Shown: in pieces, positions 1-9,202 of the stretch
How the letters are laid out: the number at the start of each line of letters is the position of its first letter
Numbering within the stretch: position 1 is the first letter of the stretch
From: Conidiobolus incongruus B7586
Taxonomy: Eukaryota > Entomophthoromycota > Entomophthoromycetes > Entomophthorales > Conidiobolaceae
NCBI GenBank assembly: GCA_000697335.1
Contig: JNEM01007286.1
Span: 1-35,979, forward strand
Reading direction: 5' to 3'
Length of the DNA stretch: 35,979 nt
The notes under the pieces: generated by a model
The model's input: the letters and a program-made list of their open reading frames with translations, nothing else
What the model was told of the DNA's origin: nothing
Database searches by the model: none
Program-made: the position numbers and the translations under genes

Positions 1-552
1 AAAATTAAATCTTCCATATATCTTATATATAATAAATTTTTCAAAAATGAAAATAAAATTGAATAATCAAATATTAAAATTTGCCCCTTTTTTGAACTAT
101 TATCAAAATAAGAAACTGGTAAAACAATTATTAATTATGCTTTTTTAAATATCATATTATACTATAATTTATTTGTTGATCTGAATTAAATATGTTCACA
201 GTTAGTTTTTTAAATTTATAAATTACTATTACATTTGTAAATCAAATGATAATGATAAGTATACACAAGGATTATAATGAATATTATAACTAATAAAATA
301 ATTATTTAAAATAATCAAATTATCATTTCGGTTATAAATAATTCACACTACTATTAATATCAATAATATTTTTAAATTTTTAAAATACCTGGATAATAAT
401 TGTTATAAATTTGATAAAAGAGGAAATATTAATAAGAACCAAAAAATTAATAATAACAAAAATAACTTTTTAAAATTAAATTTTTTAATTAAATTGATAA
501 ATTATATAAGTATTTTAATTCTCAAAATTGATTAAATATTCAAAACAATGAA

Positions 553-573
553 ATATATATATATATATATATT
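553..573. repeat. (AT)n microsatellite
   Basis: An uninterrupted run of about ten AT dinucleotides inside the gene-free left end. Similar runs occur at 874-894, 3176-3205 and 4094-4116. Confidence 0.9.
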
Positions 574-873
574 AAAAATTAATATATTAATTTAATTAAA
601 ATTTATAATAACTAATTTCAATCAAGTTATACTTTATAATATTAAACATTTACTTTTGAAACAATTATCAATTGTATTATATGAATATATATACTTTTCA
701 ATAAATAAAATAATAAAATAATAAAAAAATTTCATTATATTGATAATTTCAATATATTGGTTTTGAATTTCCATCATCCTTAATTATTAAATTTGAATTA
801 TAATTTTTATTTAATTCAATTTAATATTAAAATAATTTATTACTGTTCAATTTAAAAATTTTTATGATTTAAT

Positions 874-894
874 AATATATATATATATATATAT
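874..894. repeat. (AT)n microsatellite
   Basis: About ten AT dinucleotides in a row in non-coding AT-rich DNA. Confidence 0.9.
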
Positions 895-1591
895 CATATT
901 AACTCTTATAATCTTTTTAACAAATTATCACAGTTTAAAAAAATAAATTAGTGCAATATTTTTCAACAAAAAAAATTAATGGTGCTATTTTTAAAACCAT
1001 TGAATAATAAATCATAGAAAGTTGAAAACTAATCATATTCTACCGAAATTGAGCTGTAGTTTATTGCCATGTGTATATAATTTATATTATTTCATAATTT
1101 TAATAACTACATATTTAAAATAATAATAAATTGGAAATAATTTGAAAAATAATTAAATAGAATATTTTGAGACTTGATTGATGGAATAATTTGGTTCATT
1201 GTGGATAATTAAAATTGGATGATTAAGATTTCTAAACGTGACTCATTGTATAAACAAAATAGGGTATCATTAAAAATAAACTTTTGATTGTGATTGAAAA
1301 TAGAACCTCAATTAGATGATTTGAATATTATAATAAAAATATTAAGAGTAAATATTAAGAGTAAATATTAATATAAACTTAAACAATTGAAAATATAATT
1401 CAAGAGGAAAATAATAGAATAATTTTAGTAGATACGAAAATAAACGAATTAGATGGAGTTGATTTATTGTACAATATAATAAAAAATAAGTATGAGCAAT
1501 AGAACAGCAGCAGTATAGTTTATGCTATCTATTATAGTATATTCATAGGACTTTGATATACGCTGAAAATTGCTCATTGCATCTTAAACTT

Positions 1592-1942
1592 TTATGAAGT
1601 GTGAGTAGGGGAGTGAGTATCGTTGAGGGAGCTGGGTAAATATCGGTTGTACAGTCGGGAGAAGGGCGAATTCGAAATTGGCGAGGCGGACGACGGGGAC
1701 GAGGATGTGATGATTGACGAATTATCCGAGTGCGTTGTGGAGTTGATGCTATTGGTTTCGATGTAGTAGCTGCTCGTATTCACCGGGATCGACGCCGAAG
1801 CCGCTGTCGTATTGACTAAATTTTGTGTGCTAGTCAAAGCATAAGAAGGGTTGCTGTCCGCGAGCTGACAAGTAGTACTACAATACAGTGAACCTAAATT
1901 CGTTATCTTTTTCTCGCAAATAATACACCATTCAAAGTCCAT
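1592..1942 (-). CDS. ECL1-family zinc-binding protein, copy A
   Basis: A 116-residue protein from a single exon. Its N-terminus has the hallmark of the fungal ECL1 family, small proteins first described as extenders of chronological lifespan in fission yeast. The sequence starts MDFEWC and places four cysteines as C6-x2-C9-x11-C21-x3-C25, a probable zinc site, with the characteristic LYCS segment before the third and fourth. The rest (about 30-116) is Ser/Thr/Asn-rich and looks disordered. A short tail motif near residues 93-106, FSRxYxRxxPxSLN, is shared with copy B at 7172-7516. Such shared positions in an otherwise diverged tail suggest function. The ATG is the only sensible start because it sits directly before the zinc motif. 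The gene is clearly more GC-rich than the flanking desert. Family members are linked to nutrient and metal limitation responses; the precise role here is inference. Confidence 0.86.
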   Translation of the reverse strand: MDFEWCIICEKKITNLGSLYCSTTCQLADSNPSYALTSTQNLVNTTAASASIPVNTSSYYIETNSINSTTHSDNSSIITSSSPSSASPISNSPFSRLYNRYLPSSLNDTHSPTHTS

Positions 1943-2137
1943 TATAAAAAGATATCGAAACCGTATAGGTTAAGTTAGGTTAGTATTAGTGAAGGTTCGA
2001 AAGTACAGCGCTTAAGACTGAGCAAGACTTTTTGATTAAAACTGCCAACTCAGTGGTTAAGACTAGAGAAGTGAAGATACTGAGAGAAGTTAGTTATAGT
2101 AAACTATCATCAAAGGCTCAAGGTCGATCCGCAGTCT

Positions 2138-2154
2138 CCTTATATCCTCATCGC
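2138..2154 (-). promoter_or_regulatory. TATA-like box next to a PAC-like element, ECL1 copy A promoter
   Basis: Read on the minus strand, GCGATGAG is immediately followed by GATATAAGG, about 200 bases upstream of the start codon of the ECL1-like gene. GCGATGAG matches the core of the yeast PAC element, a TOR-responsive site of ribosome-biogenesis genes. The TATA-like box gives a plausible transcription start with a 5' leader of 100-170 bases. The match is visible; its use is inference. Confidence 0.4.
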
Positions 2155-2197
2155 AAACCCTTATGAGTCACAATCAACCCATTTACACATTGAGAAT

Positions 2198-2318
2198 CCA
2201 ATTGAAAATCCCACGATGGCCAATGAATCAAATGATCAAATGAGCACCTCTAATTGGTGGAAACTTGGCAATGGTTGATTTCAATTGATTAATGGCTCCA
2301 AGTAGATGACTTGATTGG
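2198..2318 (-). promoter_or_regulatory. CCAAT-box cluster upstream of ECL1 copy A
   Basis: Four CCAAT or ATTGG pentamers occur in about 120 bases: 2198-2202, 2220-2224, 2253-2257 and 2314-2318. They lie 250-380 bases upstream of the ECL1-like start codon, in DNA visibly less AT-rich than the surrounding desert. CCAAT boxes are bound by the HAP/CBF complex in fungi. A similar cluster precedes copy B. Confidence 0.4.
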
Positions 2319-3170
2319 TTGAAATTCGACCTTCGTGAGATATGTTGAATGAGGTAAGGTTTGATAGAGGGGAAATTTATATTAATTGTGGAGATGAAGA
2401 TGAAAGCAGAGTGACTATGAGTTGATTAATTTGCTAATTATCCTAAGTAAGGAGACATATTGACTTTTTAATAAACTATCTTATTGAAATGTATTCCAAA
2501 TTCCATTATCTCGAAATCTATACAATAACTCTGCAACTTAGCAAAATTAGCTTCATTACTTTTATTCATTCTAGATTGATACTTGGCTGCATTAAACTGA
2601 ATGCCACTAAGTACCCATGGTTTAATATATTGGAATATGGTCATTAAAATAATTATATAAAATCGTCTGATTATAACAATCATCAAACAATTTACACTTT
2701 ATTCAAAATCAACTAGGATTTGGATGTGGATCAGTAAAAAATGTGAATTAGGCAAATTTTCGAATGTTTAAGGTGAATTTTGGAGTGATCTTGGGTGCTA
2801 AAAGATATGATACGATATTAAAATTATTCTCTACATCCTTTTAAGTGAATCAACTTATGTACGATGGCTTGTACTCAGCTTATGACTAAATTTTAGTATT
2901 CAAATCAACTAATATTTGAATCAAATATCAAACTAGGTTCGAATGAAATCATATGAACAATATTTAATCAATTGTTAACTTGATATAATGTTAATTATCA
3001 AACATATTTACTTAAATCACTAGCAATAAGAATAATAAGATATCCTTATAATATTATATATGGTTAACTTAATGAATATAAGCTATTCCAAAAATAAAAA
3101 TAAGCTATTGACATAATTTCATCAAATTTAAACTATATCAAGTTTATAATATTCGAATGCCATTTTTTCA

Positions 3171-3175
<5 letters not shown>

Positions 3176-3206
<31 letters not shown>

Positions 3207-3244
3207 CTTAAATTAAATATAATAAAATTATTATTATTATTATT
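3176..3244. repeat. (AT)n run followed by a (TTA)n run
   Basis: About fifteen AT units at 3176-3205 are followed after a short AT-rich gap by five to six TTA units at 3228-3244. Both are simple-sequence repeats in non-coding DNA. Confidence 0.9.
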
Positions 3245-4093
3245 AATATTTTGATTTTAGAATAATAGGTAATATTGAGGCAAAAATTGGAAGTTATTAA
3301 TAATTTTTATTAAATAAATAATATATTAATTTTTCAAAAAAAAAACAATTTTATAGCTACGATTTTTAATGGTTTTTTACAGGATTTTTCGCTATATTTC
3401 ACAATTGAGCGTAGATTAAATTCAATGAATAAGATTTTGATATTATAATAAATAGCTATAAATTAGGTTTGATTTAAACATAATAATGAGTTTATCAGAT
3501 TATCATAATATAATACACTCCTTTCATTCTAATTCAATCTATTTATTTAAACTATTTATTGCTAATCTTGTAAAATAATCAGTAACCAAAGTTTTAAATA
3601 ATTAATTATAAGTGCTGCGAGGAAAAATTACTACAAACAAAAAAAATGTTGTGAATTAAATTATTAACTGGGGTGTCATTAAAGTTTTGGGAATGGTTTT
3701 TTAATATAGATTAATACATATTATTCTAGTTTGAAATTTAATATAAATTATATTTTTTAAAAATTAATTAAATTGATTTTAATTTATTTTTTATTGAGAT
3801 ATATTTTATATATTGATATGAATAGTTTCACTATCTTTTATATAACTATAACACGAATTATTATTATGCCTTTGCCAAGGTTATTAAAATTTAAATTTAA
3901 TTTATAATTTATTTAATATTTTGTTTTAATTAACTGAGAAATTTCAAAATTTGACAAATGCAAGGGTATTAAGCTTACAATTAAAATGTAATGAAAATCA
4001 AAAATTTGCCATTAGGAATTAAAAAATGATATATAATCATATAAGTAAAATGAATATGTTAAAACTTAATAGTGATATTATTGATATTTCCGA

Positions 4094-4116
4094 ATATATA
4101 TATATATATATATATA
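4094..4116. repeat. (AT)n microsatellite
   Basis: About eleven AT dinucleotides. The run inflates a spurious open frame that reads as repeated Tyr-Ile. Confidence 0.9.
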
Positions 4117-5307
4117 ATAAAGTTTATTTAATAAACAAGCTCCAGATTCAAATATTTAATATTTCACATTACCTATATTTTAATAATTATGACCGAGTTT
4201 TAGCATCACTTTTTGAGAATGATGTCATTAACAGTCATTATAAATGATTCTGATCATAATCATAATTAAGAACTAATAACTCTTTGGTTATTTTGATTTT
4301 AAATAATAAATAATAAATATTAAAGTTTTATGCAATAATCAATTTAAATATTTGACTTAGAAGACATCCAGGGGGCGTAGTAAAAGCTGAAAATTTTACC
4401 TCTGTAAGTAAATTTTAATTATAAATCTTATTATTTGTTGATCAAAAAAAATTAAATAAATTTTAAGGATATTTTAGAATTGATCATGTGTTCGTTTTAG
4501 TAGTTTTAATTCGATCAAAATTTTGAAATAAAAATTATGTCATTTTTAATGATTTTGTCTAATATTATCAATTTTAAGTTAATATAACAAACAGTCAGCT
4601 TATCATATTTCATCGATTTGTATTAGATAATAATTAATAAGTATCAAGGTATTGCTATTATGATGAAGAGAATTATAAATAAATAATATTCTAAATTTGT
4701 CATAAAATTTTCATTTTATGTAATTTATTTATAATAAATAAAAATAAAAATTTAGTTAATTATAAATTATTACAACAATATAAAATAATTAATAATATTT
4801 CAATATAATTAAATCATTAAAAATATTTAAAATTAATATCAAAAATTTCTCAATATAAATTATAACCCTTAAAAAATTATTCAAAGATAAATTAAGTTAA
4901 ATTTCGGCATTTATTTATATAATAAAATTACTACAAATCAAGAACCAATTCTTACTAATATAATAATATGTTATCATTGAAATATATTGCGTAATAATAT
5001 TAAATCATTACATGGGAATTAATTTTAATGATTCAATTTTTTAATTTAATTACCTGATTATTAAAAAAATTTCAGTCAAATTGATTTTAAATTTAATATA
5101 GTTGTAAAACTATTTAGGCTTTTTTAGTTATTTATATTTTTATATTCAAGGTTGATATAAGTTTGTTTAATTACAAATCAAGTAAATTTTAATATAATAG
5201 AACCTAAAATATGTTAAATAATATTTAAAAAAATGATTTTGATAAAAGTAATAATAGATTATTGAAATTAAATTAATTTTATATTGATATTATTTAAAAA
5301 GGAAAAA

Positions 5308-5332
5308 TCTGATATAAAATAAATTATCAGAT
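5308..5332. repeat. Inverted repeat around TATCAGAT
   Basis: ATCTGATA at 5308-5315 is followed after nine bases by its exact reverse complement TATCAGAT at 5325-5332. The same word forms a second hairpin at 9176-9202. The arms are short, so chance in AT-rich DNA is possible. Confidence 0.45.
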
Positions 5333-6688
5333 GAATTGATATTAGATAAGTTTAATGATTATAGAATTTAGAATTTAATCTAAAATTATTCACTATAAAT
5401 AATATATAATATTATATTAAACAAGAGAATTTATATTTAAACAATTTCTTGATAATTCATTATTTTATTCCTATTAAATATATAACTATCCCAATTGACT
5501 AATATAATAATAGATATTCCTTAAATTTATCATAATTCTCCAAACGATGTAAAACAATCTTAATAGAATAAAAATAGATAAGTTGATACTGCCATATTAG
5601 GTATAATTCACTTTCACAAATATATTTCATTCATTTTTAATGGAACAAATTGAAATTATAAATCATTACTAATGCTATGATGTTATAATTCTTATATCCA
5701 ATCATAAGGTCCTATTGCCGGAATTTCTTGAAGCTTCTAGTTAGTTTACTTGGAATATTGGACAAGTTTAATGGATATCATTCCTAATAGCCTAAAATTT
5801 AGTTGTAATTGTCGCACCGAATATTAGCATATAGAATTTTTCTCTTGTCAAATTCTATTACTCATAAAATTTCGGCAATTCATTTAAGTCCATTTTTTTA
5901 CTGGTAAACTTCCTAAAATTAACGAATATTAATGCTAATTAATACTGAATTATTCCCAAAAGTATTCCTTCAATTTTTCGACGTATAGGAATGAATCGGA
6001 GTTGAGAATATTATAGAAATGACGTTTATATTTAACTTAGATAAATTTAATTTGTAAATACGTGTATTATTCTGAAAGCATTTCAAGAAACTAATTCTTT
6101 GCCTAAATTGAATTAATTAATTTAAATAAATAAAATTAGTAAAATTAGGCTATTTTTGAATAATATTGAATCATTTTAAAAGAATATTTTTATTTATAAT
6201 TAAAATCAAACAATATCATACAAACTATGAAAATTATATTATTTTTATCAAACTTTATTCAAACATGACTCATAAATCAATCAAAATTTTTACTTTGAAA
6301 TTTTTATTTATAGATATTTTTTTAAAATTGTTTTTCTCAATTTGATATAGTGAATTAAAATTATAAATATATTTACAACCTTATCACGATAACAATGAGT
6401 ATTACAGATAAGAATCTGTAAGTTGGTGAGATATGGCCATTTAAATAGTATAGCATATAAGATAACACAAGCGAAAAAGGGTCTAGTTTAATAAGTTTTA
6501 TTCAACTGATGTGGGGCAAGTGTCATGTATGAAAAGGAATTGATAGGAATAAGTTAGAATGAGTCATCTAATTATCATTAATATTTTCCTTTTATTGGAA
6601 ACTCGTTATTTTGATGATTCTATATCGGGCAAAATGAGATTGTTGCATTTCAGTATTTTGAAATCGAGTGATAAGAAGTGGACAGTTG

Positions 6689-6991
6689 ATTGGCTCAAGG
6701 AGGGAGGGTATTAAACATTTTGTATTACCGTATTTGGAAAGGAAAGAATAATTCCAATCCAAATATGGGAATGGGATGATAGTGGGTCTTCCGGTGATTG
6801 GGCAGAAGGGATTTTTGTAATTGAATTTCATGATTAGTCATAGTTGATATTTCACCATCCTCAAACATCCTTAGCTTATTGGCCAAATAAGTATATGATT
6901 GGCCAATTCTTCCTTAAAATTCGCCATTTGGAGGATTGCTTAGGATGACTACCAATCAAAATGGCGTAATGGGAAAAAGAATTTGCGATGA
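6689..6991 (+). promoter_or_regulatory. CCAAT-box cluster and upstream elements, ECL1 copy B promoter
   Basis: Seven CCAAT or ATTGG pentamers fall within 270 bases: 6689-6693, 6754-6758, 6797-6801, 6878-6882, 6898-6902, 6903-6907 and 6952-6956. The pair at 6898-6907 forms the palindrome ATTGGCCAAT. At 6982-6991 the decamer TTTGCGATGA is identical to one beside the TATA-like box of copy A. This region lies 180-480 bases upstream of the copy B start codon. HAP-type CCAAT binding is the natural expectation; activity is inference. Confidence 0.45.
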
Positions 6992-7043
6992 AACTCAAAG
7001 AATCATATACCTTCTAGAGAGATTATTGTTGGTATCCGATTCA

Positions 7044-7050
7044 TATAAAT
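7044..7050 (+). promoter_or_regulatory. TATA box of ECL1 copy B
   Basis: TATAAAT lies 128 bases upstream of the start codon of the plus-strand ECL1-like gene, in a GC-elevated stretch. This spacing gives a leader of roughly 50-100 bases. Confidence 0.5.
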
Positions 7051-7171
7051 ACCCTGACCCTGACTCTACTTTTCAGCACTAAATCTTCTACACCAAGTAG
7101 TAGTATATTTATTTGTATCATAGTTTTTCATCTGTAGTATATATTTTCTAACTAATTAAAACGCAATCAAA

Positions 7172-7516
7172 ATGGACGCTGACTGGTGCATCGTTTGTAA
7201 CAAACATATCAATAGAATGGGTGCCATCTACTGTAGCACGGCATGTGAACAAGTTGACTCTGGATTGGCTTTTGAATCTTCACAAATCCGCACTTCCGCT
7301 TTAACAACAACGACGACAACAACATCAACTAGCCCTCGCCTTCAGCCGACGACTTCTCCCAAGCTCACTTTTGTTACTCCTGAGCCCTATTTTTCATCAT
7401 CATTCTCTCGTCGTTACGACCGCTTCTCTCCCCCCTCCTTGAACTCCGCATCATCATACAGTTCAACGTCTTCTCTCTCATCCAGTCCGACACTTTCTGG
7501 ATCCTTCCGACTTTAG
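7172..7516 (+). CDS. ECL1-family zinc-binding protein, copy B
   Basis: A 114-residue single-exon protein, paralogous to the minus-strand gene at 1592-1942. The first 25 residues carry the ECL1 signature, MDADWC and then C6-x2-C9-x11-C21-x3-C25 with the IYCS segment, expected to bind zinc. Residues 30-70 are rich in Thr, Ser and Pro, including a run of Thr codons. The end is Ser-rich and probably disordered. Near residues 77-91 it keeps the motif FSRxYxRxxPxSLN seen in copy A, although the linker between has diverged almost completely. The start is fixed by the family's N-terminal motif. ECL1 proteins of other fungi act in stationary-phase survival and in sulfur or zinc limitation. That the two copies are differently regulated is a guess based on their separate promoters. 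Confidence 0.88.
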   Translation: MDADWCIVCNKHINRMGAIYCSTACEQVDSGLAFESSQIRTSALTTTTTTTSTSPRLQPTTSPKLTFVTPEPYFSSSFSRRYDRFSPPSLNSASSYSSTSSLSSSPTLSGSFRL

Positions 7517-9118
7517 CAGTTGATTACTCTCAAAACAAACAATTAATAACTAATCAAAACCACAAATATCTTAACACCTTATGTCAAATTAATCATTCAA
7601 ACCTCATTATATTAATAAAATCAACTGCATATATTTCCTCCACAAGTCCTCCTTTTGTTGTTTATTTTTTACTAAAAAATATAAACTTGACAATTAGGAT
7701 ACTTTTTCTAGATACTCGGCCCAATTCTGATAATACTTCTCTTGTCTAATACTAATTAGAATCAAGAATAATATTCTATAATCCTTATACAAAGGTAAAT
7801 TTTTATCTTACATAATAAGTATACCAATATACTGCTTTGGTTTAGCATAATGGTAAACTAAACACTTTTATTAGTTCACACAGCATACCTTTTGAAGTCA
7901 TGTACGCATATTATTACAAGAATTATCATCATTGGCATTTGGCAGGAAAAATTATGAGCACACCTAGGTTTAATTGGCTATGAGCATTAAGATTCAATTT
8001 AGAGGTTGTAATTAACTGCGTCGCAACTTGTAATGAAACTTAGTTATTCATAGATTTCTACTACCTACTATCAACATTACCCAACTTTGAACAAATTTAG
8101 AATTATCCAATAGAAATTAGAAAAACTATCTTGAGTATTTAATTTGATGTGAAATTTAAACAAAAAAATTATTTACAATATTACTAAGAAATGATACCTA
8201 ATTTGGACCCGATAATAATTCCTCTCAATTAATATTACAATTTTAAGGGACAACTATGATGCTCAGTTGGTATCCATTCTTATTTTCAATATTTTAGAAC
8301 TGTTAATTGTATTCATAATACAAATGGCAAAGGATTCGATATTATCCCAATTTGTACTATCTATCATATCTACCAATTTTAAAGCGTTAATTTATGGCAA
8401 AAGCTACATCCTTATCAAAATTTACATTGATAACAATAACAAATTTAATTGAAATTAATTAATAGATAAGAATGAATTCTCCATAAATTTTAATATGAAT
8501 AAATAGGGTAATTATTATTTTATTTAATAATAATTGATCAACACAAATTATTTTTCAACTCCTATTTATATATTTTTAGAGTTATCAAACTTGTAATATG
8601 TGATTGGAAATATTCTGTTTCGATTTTTATTAAATGGCTTAGCTATTTGTTATAATGTTTAAAACTATATTTTAACGAATTATAATAATTTAAACAATAC
8701 TGAAGTATGTTTAATATCCTTTTGATTATATTAATACAAAAATCTTGAAAAATTTTATTTATAATAACTGAAATATTATTTAATAAATTTTATGAATATA
8801 TTAACTGACCCTATAATTACCCGCTTATGATGTCATTATAATTTGATATAAATATACTTCAACTTATATGACGTTTTATTTTTAATTAATTATTCATTAA
8901 TTAATTACATTAGTAGGCGAAATTATATTATTTTTAATAAAGCTAAATACATAAGTTGTTTAAAATTCAACATTGGGATTACTTCAATAATATCCGAGAT
9001 TCATCATAATATATTCATGTTTCACGTTAGTGTTAATAAAATATAATAAAAAGTTAATCGCAAAAATATAGTTGAATTGGATAATCATAAATTATCAATC
9101 CAATTAATAAAAGTTTTA

Positions 9119-9145
9119 CCTTTTTCTCCTTTTTCTCCTTTTTGA
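9119..9145. repeat. Three-copy 9-bp pyrimidine tandem repeat
   Basis: The unit CCTTTTTCT occurs twice exactly and a third time with the last two bases changed. It is a strand-asymmetric polypyrimidine stretch in otherwise mixed A/T DNA. Confidence 0.8.
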
Positions 9146-9175
9146 TCTAATAAATTTAAGATTAGTTAGATTAAA

Positions 9176-9202
9176 TTTATCAGATGAAAATTATCTGATA
9201 AA
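9176..9202. repeat. Perfect 10-bp hairpin with TTTATCAGAT arms
   Basis: TTTATCAGAT (9176-9185), a 7-base loop, then ATCTGATAAA (9193-9202) form a perfect inverted repeat. A further copy of TTATCAGAT follows at 9216-9224. The arms contain GATAA/TTATC, the core of fungal GATA-factor sites. Confidence 0.6.

Larger units (their letters stand above)
1..1591. other. AT-rich intergenic desert
   Basis: I see no gene in this stretch. It is extremely A+T-rich, with stop codons frequent in all frames and only low-complexity reading frames. It holds two pure AT dinucleotide runs, annotated separately. The last 100 bases lie just beyond the stop codon of the minus-strand ECL1-like gene and probably hold its 3' UTR and polyadenylation signals. 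Confidence 0.7.
1943..7171. other. Intergenic region between the two ECL1-like genes
   Basis: About 5.2 kb lies between the two head-to-head ECL1-like genes. The ends (roughly 1943-2800 and 6500-7171) have clearly higher GC, contain CCAAT boxes, and look like long regulated promoters. The middle (about 2800-6500) is AT desert with microsatellites at 3176-3205, 3228-3244 and 4094-4116 and a short hairpin at 5308-5332. Open frames at 2468-2686 and 6592-6831 (minus) and 4026-4247 (plus) have no recognisable features and I do not call them genes. Confidence 0.6.

Noticed and set aside
2468-2686. 72-codon minus-strand open frame
   Set aside because: No recognisable motif, AT-type hydrophobic start, and it lies in what looks like upstream promoter DNA of ECL1 copy A.
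4026-4247. 73-codon plus-strand open frame
   Set aside because: Contains a Tyr-Ile repeat made by an AT microsatellite and has composition expected of random AT-rich DNA.
6592-6831. 79-codon minus-strand open frame, Pro-rich and less AT-rich
   Set aside because: More protein-like than other stray frames, but it overlaps the CCAAT cluster upstream of ECL1 copy B and matches nothing I know. Its composition is explained by promoter DNA.
7838-7910. tRNA-like A-box (TAGCATAATGGTA)
   Set aside because: No B box of the GGTTCGAATCC type follows at the right distance and no cloverleaf can be drawn.
8267-8452. 61-codon hydrophobic open frame
   Set aside because: Ile/Leu/Asn composition typical of chance frames in AT DNA; no promoter, splice or homology support.
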